A stretch of 64,000 bases of DNA. Source: Leucaena leucocephala. Taxonomy: Eukaryota > Streptophyta > Magnoliopsida > Fabales > Fabaceae. Shown here in pieces: positions 11,174 to 23,800 of the stretch (positions are counted from its first letter, which is position 1; the number at the start of each line of letters is the position of its first letter). The position numbers and the translations under genes were made by a program. The notes beneath the pieces were generated by a model. The model did not search any database. It worked only from the letters and a program-made list of their open reading frames with translations, and was not told the origin of the DNA. The stretch covers positions 24,387,001 to 24,451,000 of the forward strand of contig CM073519.1 of NCBI GenBank assembly GCA_037074615.1, in the 5' to 3' direction.

Positions 11174-13102
11174 CTGCAATAATTAACTTAGGGTCAATTA
11201 TGCAAATCTTTACTTATGTTTCAGTCTATAAATAATGTAATCAGAGCATTTCCTAAGCCAGAATCCTTTGCTCTGATACCAAAATGTCATATCCTTACTT
11301 TTAACCTTAATTATACTTGATTAGAAGTGATTGGAACCAATTACATGACCATTTGCTTTAAAAACATCCATTTCCAAAAGATTTGCTCTCGGGGACTGTT
11401 CACTTTTACTGTTCATTTGGTAATTTTAGAACATGTACCCTATTTTGAAAATTCATAATTAATTTTAGAAAATTCATAATTAATTTTAGAAAATTTGAAA
11501 TAACATGGTTCCAATTTCTAATGAAAGATCTTTCACATATCTCTGAGGGAAAAATATGAAACTGAGGTTTTCTTGTCCCAATGAAATCAGTTTAATCATT
11601 GAAAATCACTGTTTATTTGGTAAAATCTGGAAGTTCCAGGTTCTTTGCTTAACTTCAAAAATTCATTTCTCTTTGGTTACTTATCCAAATGAACTGTGTT
11701 ACCTATGGATTTGAAGCTTTAGACGTTATCTTTCAGCTCATAAAATTTCGTAGAAAAACGCATTCATTTGGTATATGAAATCTTTGTGTAACCGTCACTG
11801 CCTCTCAGCACTCGTTTTACTCAATTCCAGATCTTACTTCCAAATTTGGAAAATCATAACAATTCAGATACTTATCCAAATTAGGCGTTCTTGGTGTTCA
11901 TTTAAAGCTCTGTGTATTAAATTTAAGCAGGCCAATTTTCAGATTAAAACTCGTTGATTTAGATGCCAAAAACATTGTCAAATCACCACGGCCTCAAAAC
12001 AGGACTAGAGAAACATACACCATGCATACTAGCATATCATCCCATAGTGTCATGTAAGTCATGTAGCTTATTATACAAACTTATTCATCAACATTTACTC
12101 TCGTCCCTTGAAAAGATCCAGCACCTAAAACATAGTTATGCATGTGGAAGGAATGAGATTTCATGGAAATCCCAATAGCAAGTTACACAAACTATAATAT
12201 CATGCATAGATAATTGTATGCTTAACATGTTATCATGAGATGGGAGCTACTTCATAATGGTACATAAGCAAACTCTAACATGCATATTGTCATAACATAA
12301 CTTGCAAGGAGTTTCAATCATTCATACTTCATCATAACATGATGACATAAGCTCAAGCTCAACCAAACACCATAATCAACAAGCAAGCAAAACAATTAAA
12401 CAAACATGAGTTATAGTTAGGTATCCTTGCTACCTCTTAGCTATCTTGGTCAAGACCTTCTTGAAGTGCTTTCCTTCCTTCACAAATGTCAAAACCTAGC
12501 CATTACAACATAATATCAAGTTACAACTCAACTTAAAACCAAATCCAAGACTAGGTTTTCACTAGCTCCCTTTCTTTCGCTAATTTATGTTTCCTACTTC
12601 CACCTTTCCAAAATAAATTCTCATGGTTCATTTCCACATAATTTTTCATGTAGAATCCAAATATGAAATCATAATTTCCAAAATCAAAACATACCAATTG
12701 CTACAGTGCCAAACCGAAATGCATGCTCTTGTTTTCCAAAAATTCTCATTTTGATTCCAATGCTTCCAATACTTGTTCTCCTACTTTATCCCCACACAAC
12801 TTTCCATTTTAAACTCATTGGAAGCATCAAAATCATGAAATTCCATCATATGAACAGTAACACGTACAGTACCAGCAAGAACACAAAACCCTAAATCCAA
12901 ACATACTTGAATTCACAAGCTTATACCACTTGATTCTAGCTTGTTTAAGCTTGTCTAAACTATCCATAACATAAAACTCATATTTTAACCACATATGAGC
13001 AGCAGTTCCAGCAGCAACCATAAGGGAAATATAGCATGAAAATCCCTTAAAACCATGAGCTAACTTGCTAGAACAAAGCTTAAGATCAAGGGAGATAATT
13101 AC
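11174..13102 (-). other. Predicted leader intron of E1 (LTR R region to extra ORF)
   Basis: On the minus strand a donor-like AAG|GTAATT lies at 13103|13102, about 110 bases after the TATA box. An acceptor-like TTAATTATTGCAG|G ends at 11174, 8 bases before the extra ORF's ATG. Splicing would remove about 1.9 kb of leader including the primer site, so it could only serve mRNA, not genomic RNA. Donor sites at the equivalent place are kept in E2, E7 and both arms of the 20900-24559 structure. The prediction is by eye only. Confidence 0.4.
11270..11281 (-). other. E1 primer-binding site (tRNA-iMet type)
   Basis: Minus strand TGGTATCAGAGC, the standard plant initiator tRNA-Met primer site, three bases from the 5' LTR. 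About 58 bases around it (11227-11284) are nearly the same in E2 (37911-37968). Confidence 0.93.
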
Positions 13103-14516
13103 CTTGCTCGTTACTTCACTTTGGTTGCTTCTTTCTTGGTTGAATGGAAATTTTGCAAGAGTTTCCCTATGGTTCACCATGCATGCCAAAGTGTTCTGAA
13201 TAGGGGGGGTATTTATAGAGAAATTTGGGTTGAAATGGATGGCCAAGATTGATTTGGTTACTATTTGATCTAAAGGCTCACATTTAATCTTGGATTTTAC
13301 TTTTTCTAAAAAGAATAATTATTACATCATGTGGGACAGCTCATGGGACACCTAAGAGGGTTAGGTGGCGTGCTGCCCATGCAAAGAAGCTTCTGGAGAA
13401 ATTCCAGTCCAATCCAGTACCGATCAGTGCAGTTTCACAACAACCGGACTGTGTTATGTTTCTAATTTTTTATAATATACCAGGATATGTATTCTATCCT
13501 GGAAATTAATGTCTAGGCTTCTCATATCATTGAAAATATTATACTGAGTATTTATCTGCCATCCATCCCTTGGGAAATGACCAAAATACCCTTGGTGTCC
13601 TTTCCTGCACTGTACTAACCCTAAGGGCAAAATCGTCATTTCACCCCTCTTTATACTGGCTCATCGTGTATATGGGCTCTAAATAATCCTCTTTATACTA
13701 TATGACACGTTTTTAGCCTGTCTAAAGTGACTAAAATGACCTCTATCCACTACTGGTACGGTATGGGCATCCAGGGGCATTTTCGTAATTTTGCACTTTT
13801 CCTGGACTGCTCTGGTCTCTGGCCCACATAAATGTCCAGTCACCTTAATGGGCTTATAATGGTGCCATTTGGGCCTTATTATGGGCTTATTGCCTATATT
13901 GCCTTTATGGCTCAATTCACTGTACAACTCTCCCGATCATATTTATCGGGTATTTTATTTCACTGTAAAATCCCGTATGGCTTCTACAGGATTCCTTTTC
14001 TGATTCTGTCAATTTTATAAATTCATATATTAAATATATGAATTTTCTATAAAGTCTCATCTAATTATGAGATCTCAAAAATACTACAATAATTCCTTAT
14101 GACTTCAGGAATTTATATCAATTAATTGGGACCTCAAATCAAAATTCTGTGTTGCGTTAAACTGACCAGAATATTTTTGTCTATCTACTGGTAAAATTTG
14201 GGTCTGATCTGATTCCGGGCATTTTTGGCCTGTTTTGGCTCAACTTTTCCATATTTACATTTAGGTCCCTTAACTTTTGAATAATTGCACTTTAGTCCCT
14301 GAACTTTTCATTAATTGCATTTAGGTCCCTCCTTTTTCTTCTACTTTCACTTTTCACCTTCAAACTTTTAAATTTTCATTTTGGTCCCTATTCTTTCCTT
14401 AGTTATTAATCCTTCCCTTTCCTTTCACAATCTGATACAGTTTATTTTAAGAATCTTATATCCATTGCAGATAAACTGTACAGGTACATCAAGTCAAAAA
14501 AATTGGGGATATGACA
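11285..14516 (-). repeat. E1 5' LTR
   Basis: 3,232 bases, minus orientation, nearly identical to 2165-5374. Read on the minus strand it starts at 14516; the TATA box is at 13217-13210, giving a U3 of about 1.3 kb and a long R-U5. A small duplication ('aattcataattaattttagaa', two near copies at about 11450-11490) distinguishes it from the 3' LTR. Confidence 0.95.
13210..13217 (-). promoter_or_regulatory. E1 5' LTR TATA box
   Basis: Minus strand TATAAATA followed by CCCCCC. Transcription would start near 13187. The first downstream ATG (13180-13178) opens a small frame that reaches the predicted donor at 13103 after 26 codons. Confidence 0.7.
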
Positions 14517-14521
14517 CATTA

Positions 14522-16693
14522 CAGTCACAATCATAGTGAAGGTACCAACCTTGTTGAATACTTGCCTAGGAATGATCCTAGACAATACAAAGTAATAAGA
14601 TATGAAAGATTAGTTTAAGACAATATTCAGAAGTAGATCCTCCATGTGAGTATATCTACATTACGAAATAATTAAAGTCAAATTGAAGACTTGCCTAGGA
14701 ATGATCCTAGCATAATATGAGATGATTAATAGATACAAAGCTGATGTTACCAAGATAGACGAACTACAGTCTAGTCTAGAGTAAACTGAGACTGATAGAA
14801 AGAAAGAGTTAAGAGATAGTTGAGAGTTGAATGACTAAGAAGTTAGCTCACGAATTGAATTCTGTGTTACAAAGAAAGACGTTTATAATGTTTAAAGAGA
14901 GAAAGGTAACCACAGTTTCAAAGATAAAGTGACTCCCCTGTTCCGTATGTAAGAAAGGGTAATGAAGGGTTGAGTCTATACCCTAGTAAGAGGGTAATGT
15001 GGCAACCTAAGTTAAATGAATAATTATTTCAGGTTCCTAAATGAATGTTTGAAATCAGGCAGATGATGTGATAGAGGAAATAATGTTCTAAAGTTTAGTT
15101 AATTATTCAATTACAGTGTGTGTATGATAGATGGTTGAGCAAATTTATGTGATATAGCTTATGTTGCCATGAGTTATGATGAATAGTTGCATCTCCTTGC
15201 AATTGTCATATGATGACACGCATGTTAGAGTATGCTATGAATACTCCCTTCATGCAGTACATGCAGGGTAGAGTTTATGATAAGAAAGTTATGTTGCTCC
15301 CATACCATACGACATGCAATAAGAATGAACTAGGATGATAGATAGTTTCAGTAAGTGGGACAGTTGTTATAGTATGATTGGGTTACTCAGGTATTTCTAT
15401 AGACTTGCGAACACAGTACTTAGGGCCATTTCTTATGTCAGGGTTACAGCAAGTACCAAGAAGGTGGTAGTGTTATAACTCTATCAAAACAAATGGTATA
15501 CAGAAAAAGTAAGACATAGCAGTAAAGAGACTATTTTCATATCACTCTTAAGATAAGAGTTGGATATGAAATAGATTGCTCTCAGATAGAGCTAGATTTA
15601 TATTAGTTTAGATCACTCTTCAGATAAGAGTTAGATCTGATATAGATTGCTCGCAGTTAGAGCATAGTTCAAATGGCTCGCAGTTAGAGCACATATTTAA
15701 ATGAGAAGTTATGATTAATGCCATAGCAATAGAATACAATGGCAGGTGGTTAGATTATGATTGGTAAGCCACAATAGAGTAAGAAAGATGAGAAGGAACT
15801 CCTGAGTAAGAGAGAAAATAAGTGAAGTCTTATTAAATAATATGGGCTACAGAATATGTTTTAAATTTTTTATTGAGTTCTCATCAAGTGGAAGTAGTTA
15901 ACCTTATAACTTAGTCTGTTAGATGAGGTCTTTCAGAGATGATGATACAGTACAACAGAATCACAGAGGTTTCTGGAGGGTCGCAGTTAGATCCTAGCAT
16001 GGCTCAAGGGTCACAGTTAGATCTTAACAGCTTCATAGTCACAGTTAGATTTTGAAGAAGCTTATGGTTGATCGCAGTTAGATCCTGAGGTCAAAGTTAG
16101 ACCTAGCCTAAGGAAAGTAGAGAGCCATGAAAAAATGATAACAGTACAGTATCTCTCTGGAAAGATGAGTACCAAAGACGAAGTTAAGGTAAGGAGCTTC
16201 ACGAGTTGATTAACTCCTCTAGAAAACCTATTTATAATGATTTTCCTCAAATAGCCTATATTATATACAGACTGAACTTAGTTTTCCTTAAACAAATATG
16301 GAGTTCAAGTTCAAGTCTGAGTGCTGATATTCAAAAAGTTTTATAGAAGTATGCCTGAGGAACAAAGAAGAGAACCCCATATGTTTTGAGAATGGAAAAG
16401 TATGAATAGATAAATCCTTCAGATAAGGATAGAGAAGCTAAAAGGTTAGCAAGACCCAAAGAAGAGGGTCTAAGATAGAGTAAAGAAAGAACACAGTTAT
16501 ATGAGAAAGGGTGTAAATGCCACAAAAGTTTGGCATAAATACACAAAGTTATGAAAGGTAGTAAGAAAAGTTAAGAAGAACTAATAAAGTCAAGAAAGTG
16601 TTATGAAATGAAAGGGACATTCTCCTCAGAGAAACCTATTCATAAAGGAATTAATAGAGATTTAAACCTCAAATTTCGAGGACAAAATTTATT
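14522..16693 (+). other. E3 internal region, non-coding
   Basis: About 2.2 kb with no long reading frame and no gag-pol motif. It holds spaced copies of a TCGCAGTTAGA phrase (about 15650-15700 and 15978-16100), the same phrase found in reverse in the E2 interior at about 34910-35010, which ties the two non-autonomous elements to one family. Confidence 0.7.
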
Positions 16694-16709
16694 TTAAGGG
16701 GAGGAGAAA
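16694..16709 (+). other. E3 polypurine tract
   Basis: TTAAGGGGAGGAGAAA directly before the 3' LTR, with the same AAATTTCGAGGAC lead-in as E1 and E2. Confidence 0.88.
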
Positions 16710-18296
16710 TGTCATATCTTAATTTTTAGGCCTAGAAGCTCAATGTGTAGCCTAAAAAAGGCAGGCTACTAGACCCTATTATGCAGGAATCCCATAAGTA
16801 TACATATAATGTTAAGGGACTAAACTGTAAGAAAGTGAAAATTCAGGGAAAATAGTGAAAGTTCCTGTGGGCATAAAGAAGAAGTAAGAAGTGTTTATTG
16901 GGAACCGAACAACCAGAGTGCTTGGGCTTGGTTAGAAAGCCAATATGACATTTAAGGGTCCAAAAACGTAGGCCCAGTAGTTATGGGAGTTTGATAGGCA
17001 TTAAAATAATATTTTAGTGCTTTACCATAAAGTAAAGTTACCTGGTTAAGGATAGAACTGGGAAATGTAATAAGATATGACTTTAGACCATGAGGTGGCA
17101 TGAAAGGTATCTTCATGGGACCCACAAGGTGCCACATGGAATGATTACAGGAAAAGAAGAAAATTTAATGACACGTGTCATAAGATTAGAAAAAGGGGAA
17201 AAAGTAAAAAGGACACGTGGCACAGTCTCGGCCCCTCATTCTGTGAAAAGGCTCTAGAATTCTCTGGAAAGGCTGAGTCAACTGGTGAGGTGTCCCAAGG
17301 GCCACACCATTTGTGCCACATACTCCCGGAGGTGTCCTTGGATGATGTCATGTTGGTGAGTCATCAAGGAGGAGGATGTCATCGTGATGATGTAGGCGGA
17401 GCTTCTTAAGGAAGCTAAGCGATCTTGGCCATTTATCACGATTTGATCTGAGCCATTGATTCCACCTCAGCTCACCTATAAATAGGCCACCCCTCCCTCA
17501 AGGAACGTCATAACCAAGGAGAAAAGGGAAGAAGAGAAAGAAGAGAGAAAGAGAAAGAAAGGAAATAAATGAAGGAACCTTACAGCAAAGGCTTAGAGCT
17601 AGATGAAAGGCTACACGCCAGGTAGTAAACTTATCCTAAACTTGTATGCATTGAATGTTATGCTTGATGTGCTATGGCTTTGTTGAATTGTGTTGCATAT
17701 GTTCTTATTTATGAAGCTCTATTGCTTTGATTACTTTGGCCAATTGTATCTCATATGTTACATGGAAGCATGCACATTACGCAATGTTAACACTTTCACA
17801 AGCAAGCACAAGTAGTCACATTGATGAATGCATTGTTTAGTATCGTTTGCTACTGAGATTTCTCCATAAACCTCATCCTCTTCCATGTAATCCCAATCCC
17901 ATAGGTATGTTAAAAGAGGATTGAAGAAGCATGAAGGGAAGCTAGGGATTGGATAGTACAGATGGGACTAAAATGTTAGAATCAGGGAAAAACGTAGGAT
18001 AAATAGTAAATTTCAGACATTGACTGATATTGACCTGGTCAAGGTATGATCAACAAGTTATTTTCCCTGAAAGAACATTAAGTTAGCTTCATGTATCAAT
18101 TTGAACCACTTCATTTAGATTTTTCTAGAATTAGTTATAATTTTTTGAAGTCAGGTCACTTCACTGGAATTTACACAGTGAACAGCACTTGCTAAGAGTA
18201 AAATTGTAGATTGAGTAATTTGACTTCAATAGACTTAAAAGTGGTTCCATATACTACCATTTGGTCCCTAAGACATAAGAAAATGAGGATGTTATA
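16710..18296 (+). repeat. E3 3' LTR
   Basis: 1,587 bases. Starts TGTCATATCT and ends GGATGTTATA (terminal CA changed to TA). TATA box TATAAATA at 17477-17484, followed by a GA-rich leader (17518-17575) and a CAG|GTAGTAAAC donor-like site near 17620, both shared with E5. Confidence 0.9.
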
Positions 18297-18301
18297 GTTT
18301 G

Positions 18302-20100
18302 CTCATTTTCCTACCGTAATATCTCCTTCTCTTTGCTACTTTCTTATTCTAGCATGAGTAAAGGTTTTTCTCCAATCAATTCTTCAGCTCTAGATCTTTT
18401 CTGCTACTAATTTGCTTCCTTATCCTTCTTAACCTCTTCTGTATCTACTTTACCTGTTGTTTTTCCACTTCTCAAGCTTATGGCATTTAGAGATTTATGG
18501 TTAACAATTGTGTTTGAATGTAAACTTTCACCAATTCTGGCCTGAACATCACTTATTGAATTTGCTAGCAGTAATACATAGCCATTCATATTTGTAGCTT
18601 CTATTTCCCACTGTTCTATTTTATTTTCCAAGGTAGCAAATTTGGACTCTATCATTGCTTGGTTTTTCTCCACAGTAGATCTCAAGTTTTTAAGTTAGAG
18701 CTGAAATTTGTGTTTATATAGTTTATATTTTAATTCATCACATTAATACTCTTGATTATTTTAGTTATTCCATTATTCTTTGTAGCAGAAGGGACTTCCA
18801 TAGATCTAGAAGATTAAGCTATTTGTCTATCATTATTGAATTTGTTCTACCCAAAATTTGTGTCTCCACCTCTATCCCTCCATCCTTCATTATGTGTTAG
18901 AGTATGGATTCCTTTATGGATATTGGTTATGTTTGTCTTGATAGATAGCTAATATATCTTCACGGTGTGTAGGACAATTGAAAGTGGTGTGCATAGGAGA
19001 ATAACCAAACTGATAACTAAGAGCAATAAGAGCTTGAGAGTATGAGCTTTAAACATGTGAGTGACTCAGTTGAGCAGCTAGATTATTGATATGAGCATTC
19101 ATGACAGCAACTTGAGAAGATAAGCTACTGTAATATTGAGAAGGCCTTGCAGAAACTTCATGGACTTGCCTATAATCATAGCCCCTATACTGTTGGTCAT
19201 TGCTTGCTATCTTCTCAATCAAGTTCTATGCTTCATCTGGAGTTAAATCATTAACATAACCTCCAGCAGCTACATCCAAATTCTTTCAACACGCATAGCA
19301 CAATCCTGAATGAAAATACTATATCAAATGCTCACATGGAATTTGATGGTATAGACATTTAGCTTGTACCTCTTGAACTCTTCTATAAAACTCATGGAAA
19401 GACTCTTGATCATATTATTTTGCAACAAAAACTCCTTCCTCAATGTAGCAATATTGGGAGTAGGGAAGTATCTCTCTAAGAAGGCAGTCTTCAAGTTACT
19501 ACAAGAGTCCAAGCCATTAGGTATATGATGTGACAACATATAAAACTATTCCTTTGCCTTTCCTTCAAGTATGAAATGGAATACTTGTCTCTCCACAGCA
19601 CCTACATGTTTCATGGATGAACAAACCTACTGCATAGTCTTTAAATACTTGAAAGGATCATCACATGCCAATCCATAAAACTTTTGTAAGTTGCTTAATA
19701 AAAGATCTTTAAGCTCAAAGTTAACATCTAAAGCAGGACAAGTGTGAAAAGGATCAAAGTTTGCATTAGAAGAAGTGAGTTCTCTTATGCTCCTATGTGC
19801 TCTTCTATTATTCATGTTCTTCTCTCCATATTGCTCATTTTGAATATTCTAATTATGAGTATGAGCTTCACCTTCATTAACATGCTCCATGACAAAATGA
19901 TTATCTAAGATAGCACAGATGCACAATCAGATTCAGCTGTAATAGAATCACCAGTAGAATTAAGCTGAACAACAAATGTAACGCTAACTTGATTTAAGAT
20001 TTTATCCTTCTTAATTTGCCTAAGTGTTCTATTGATTTCTATATCCAAAGGAAAGAATTCAGAGCTTCTGTTCATGCAAATCATACTCAACAATGATGTG
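18302..20100 (-). pseudogene. gag: Athila/Tat-type gag remnant (E8)
   Basis: Degenerate minus-strand gag, the structural protein of a non-chromovirus Ty3/gypsy element. Open pieces in order are 20093-19905, 19815-19627, 19539-19324 and 18685-18407. Recognisable blocks: RSIRELTSSNANFD followed by FELKDLLLSNLQKFYGLACDD (matrix/capsid start), LKTAFLERYFPTPNIATLRKEF (the conserved capsid helix with FLE+F/YFP), and near the end NHKSLNAISLRSGK, the LRSGK motif common to this lineage. Stops and shifts lie between all pieces. Its continuation toward protease is at 932-376, displaced by E3. The same LRSGK-type block recurs in the element at 57-58 kb. Confidence 0.8.
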
Positions 20101-20239
20101 GGATACCAAATATATTACAGATGCAACAATTCTAGAAATTTAGATCAAGTAATCGCAGTAATCATAGAGAATAAATATCATGACAACAATTAACTTCGGG
20201 TTATGACTGTCAGTCACATAGGGGAAAAATTCTAAATCA

Positions 20240-20625
20240 GGATCTTTTGTCGCGACTAAATGTTACTCTGGTTGCGACTAAAAATTACAAAGAGTAAATG
20301 CTTGAAATTTTCAGTATCTGGTTGCGACCAATTATCACTCAGGTCGTGACTAAAAATCACAAAGTAAATATAATTGAAACACTAATTTTTGGTCATGACT
20401 AAGTGTCAAATTGTTGCAACTAGAAATCACAAAGAAGAAAACTTGATGAAAAATATTTTGGTTGCGACAACAAAGTAATCAGGCTGCTAGTAAATGTAAC
20501 CGAGAGCAAAATGAGTTGAAAACAAATTTTTGGTAGCGACTAGAGTTCATAGAGACACTCAAAAATCAATTTTAAGTACTTTGGTTGCGACTAGAAGGGC
20601 AATTGGTCATGACTAAATAAGACAA
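20240..20625 (-). repeat. Leader repeats of E8, about ten copies of a GGTTGCGACTA phrase
   Basis: Between primer site and gag of E8. About ten degenerate copies of GGTTGCGACTAAA on the plus strand, at about 20248, 20269, 20321, 20342, 20391, 20411, 20459, 20531, 20583 and 20611, often followed by AATCACAAAG. Spacing is irregular. No reading frame runs through them. Function unknown. Confidence 0.75.
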
Positions 20626-20714
20626 AATACTAAATTTGTAGAAAAACTGAAACACCTATATACTTTTTATAATTTTTAGGCCCAGTTGATTGTTTAGGAA
20701 ACCTTCACAAGTAA

Positions 20715-20735
20715 GGCTCCCCAGCAATGATGCCA
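20715..20735 (-). other. E8 primer-binding site
   Basis: Plus strand GGCTCCCCAGCAATGATGCC plus A; on the minus strand it starts TGGCATCATTGC, a mutated form of the TGGCGCCGTTGCCGGGG site used by Athila/Tat elements. The LTR begins at 20739 with TGATAACTG. Confidence 0.75.
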
Positions 20736-20738
20736 TTT

Positions 20739-20899
20739 TGATAACTGTCATATTAATTACCAAACAAACTAAGCTAACAAATAGTAAAGTGGAGACTAAC
20801 CTAGGTCAATTCACAAGGAGCTTATATAGATACTAGGTACCTAATTAATCTAATGAGCCACAAATTAACAAGTTAATCAGATGGTGTCTAATGAGATAT
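20739..20899 (-). repeat. E8 5' LTR, first segment
   Basis: LTR sequence adjoining the primer site, cut at 20900 by the inverted LTR structure. It should continue at 24560-24645 and, beyond E6, from 53581; the far end was not identified. Confidence 0.55.
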
Positions 20900-23800
20900 T
20901 ATCATATCCTGATTTTCCCTATTGGAATAATATTGATAGTTGAAAGAGGTTTAGAAAGGATTATGACGAAGATCAGAAAAAATAATAAAGGTTAGCTGAT
21001 TCTTTAAGGAAGAGAAGGACTAAAATGAAAAGTAGAAAAGGTTAAGGGCCAAAAGTTAAAGTAGAAACAAAAGGTAGGCCAAAAGTGAAAAATTTCAAAA
21101 GTTAAGGGACTTAAATGTAATTAAGTAAAGAGTTCAAGGGCAAAATTGTAATTATAGAAAGGTCAGCCTGGAAAAGGTTAGAACTGCCCAGAAGTTTTTC
21201 AGTCCCATATTCCATCAGTAAATAGAGGAAGTTATGTAGGTTAATATGGCATGATACAGAAATTTTATTAGGGCTTCAGACAACAGAAAATTAACTGATA
21301 GTCTAAAAGTTATTTGAATTTTTATCAGATTCCATGGACATCAGATATAAGTAAGGGAATTATAGGAAAGTGTTCCCTACAGTGTCATATGTTATGAATC
21401 TAAAAGAACCCCAAAAGAAGTCCTGTACAAAAAGTTATTCCCATAACAGTGAATTTTAACGAGAGTTTGAAGCCACCCGTGATCCGATAATAGAATTTAT
21501 CAGTAAATAAGCCTAGATGAAATGAGACCAGATAACCTCATATATGGGCCTATGATGACGCCAAGGAGGGCCCAAAACCAGGGTACCAGTTCATCAGCAG
21601 AAGAGTCCAGTGTCCAGGAAAAGTGCAAAATTACGAAAATGCCCCTGGATGCCCATATTGTACCAGTGATGGATGGAGGGAATTTTGGTCGCCTGGGATA
21701 GGGTAAAAGTGTGGCATATAGTATAAATGTGATTAGTTAGAGCCAGTATAGGCCTTAAGGCAGTACAAAGAAGGGTAAAAAGATGATTTTGCCCTTAGGG
21801 TCAATATAGTGTAAGAAAGGACACCAAGGGTATTTTTGTCATTTTCCAAGAGATGGATGGTAGATAAATATTCAGTACAACTATGTCAAGGGTATGAGAA
21901 GCCTAGATATTGATAGATAGAATACATATCTTGGAATATTATAAAAAATTAGGAACAGAAAACAGTCCAGTTATTGAGAAACTGCTCTAATTAGTACCGG
22001 ATTAGACTAGAATTTTTCCAGAAGCTTCCTGACATGGTGAGCACGCCACATACCCCCATGAGGTGTCCCTTGAGCTGTCCCACATGATGTCATAATTATT
22101 CTTTTTGGAAAAAGTTAAATTCAAGATTAAATGTGAGCCTTTAGATTAAATAGTAACCAAATCAATCTTGGCCATTCATTTTCCATGGATTTTGGCTATA
22201 AATACCCCCTCAATTCTGCAGCAAAATCGTGGCTTCATGGACCCTTGGGGAAACTCTTGCAAAATGAAAACTCAAGCCAAGACAAAGAAGATTCAAGGTA
22301 CCAAAGTTTAAGCAAGCTAGAGATTAAAGGTAAGCAATCTCTCATAGCTTATTTTCCTTAGATTTGGGAGCTTGAACTTAGGGTTTTAATGGGAGAAAAG
22401 TTGAGTTTTCTCTAAGGGGTGGTGCTGCCCAAAAATCTTAGATGAAAGGGAAAAGAAGAAATTAAAGTTAGAAGTGTACGATTGAAGCTTAAACAAGCTA
22501 GTTAATAGATTGGTTGTTGAATCAAGTTCATATTCTTGACTTTGCCATGGTGTGCCCGGATCGGTCTACACTGTTCATGAGGAAGAAAATGGAATTTCAA
22601 TGATTTAATGCTTCCATTGAATTTAGATGATGATTTTGTATAGGATTGGAAAGGTTTTGAACCTTGAAAGCATTTCATGATTTTCATGATTGGAATTTCA
22701 TGATTTTGATGCTTCCAATGGTTTTAAAATGAAAAATTGTATGGGATAAAGTAGAGAAATAAGTATAGGAAGCATTGGAATCAAAATGAGAATTTTTGAA
22801 AGAATTGAGTGCAGTTTCAGTTCTATACAACATGTGATGAAGGAGCTTGAATTTCATGATTCTAAGCTCATAAATGGCATCAAAATCATGAAATTCCATC
22901 ATATAAATAGTGTAATGCATAGTACCAGCAAGAACACAAAACCCTAAATCCAAACATACTTGAATTCCTAAGCTTATACCACTTGATTCTAGCTTGTTTA
23001 AACTTATCTAAATTATCCATAACATAAAACTCATATTTCAACCATATATGACCAGAACTTCTAGTAGCAACCATAAGGGAAATATAGCATGAAAACCCCT
23101 TAAAACCATGAGCCAACTTGCTAGAACAAAGCTCAAGATCAAGGGAGATGATTACCTTGATTGTTGCTTCACTTTGTGTTTTTCTTTCTTGGTTGAATGG
23201 AAATTTTGCAAGAGTTTCCCTATGGTTCACCATGCATGATGAAATGATCTGAATAGGGGGTATTTATAGATGAATTTGAGTTGAAATGGATGGCCAAGAT
23301 TGAATTGTGCACCATTTGATCTAAGGGCTCACATTTAATCTTAGATTTAACTTTTTCCAAAAAAAGAGAATTATGACATCACAAGGGACAACTCAAGGGA
23401 CACCTCATGGGGGTATGTGATGCAATTCTCATGGGGAGGAAGCTTCTAGAAAAATTATAGTCTAATCCGGTACCGACTCGGTCTAATTCCCCAAAAGCTA
23501 TACTATTTTCTGTTCCTAATTTTTATAATATACCAGGATATATCTTCTATCATGGAAATCAATGTCTATGTTCCTCATACCATTGACATTGTTATACTGA
23601 GCATTTATCTGCCATCCATCCCTTAGAAAATGACCAAAAAACCCTTGGTGTCCTTTATTGCACTATATTGACCCTAAGGGCATAATTGTCATTTCACCCC
23701 TCTTTATACTGCCTCAGGCATATAATGGCTCTAACTAATAATATTTATACTATATGCCTCATTTATACCCTGTCCATAATGACCAAAATACCCTCCATCC

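Larger units (their letters stand above)
2160..14521 (-). mobile_element. E1: Tekay/Del-type chromovirus (Ty3/gypsy), full length
   Basis: A complete element of 12,352 bases (2165-14516) flanked by CATTA on both sides (2160-2164 and 14517-14521). LTRs of 3,210 and 3,232 bases share perfect 10-base termini (TGTCATATCC / GGATATGACA). A primer site complementary to initiator tRNA-Met is at 11270-11281 and a polypurine tract at 5375-5390, fixing minus-strand orientation. Domain order is extra ORF, gag with two zinc knuckles, protease, RT-RNase H, integrase, chromodomain; the last with a group-II-like chromodomain points to the Tekay/Del clade. In a hand-aligned 250-base LTR stretch (2821-3070 against about 11961-12210) I count two differences, so insertion was recent. 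The polyprotein is nevertheless broken by stops and one frameshift. Confidence 0.95.
933..18301 (+). mobile_element. E3: non-autonomous LTR retrotransposon, 5'-deleted, hosting E1
   Basis: The 5-base target duplication GTTTG is present at 933-937 and 18297-18301. Plus-strand orientation is shown by the polypurine tract at 16694-16709 directly before the 3' LTR. Parts in order: truncated 5' LTR (938-1759), internal remnant (1760-2164), E1 insertion, internal remnant (14522-16693), polypurine tract, 3' LTR (16710-18296). No gag-pol reading frame is visible in either internal piece. The 5' LTR has lost everything from about 40 bases after its TATA box, together with the primer site, so this copy could not be replicated from its own promoter. 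It sits in E8 between gag and protease. Confidence 0.88.
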
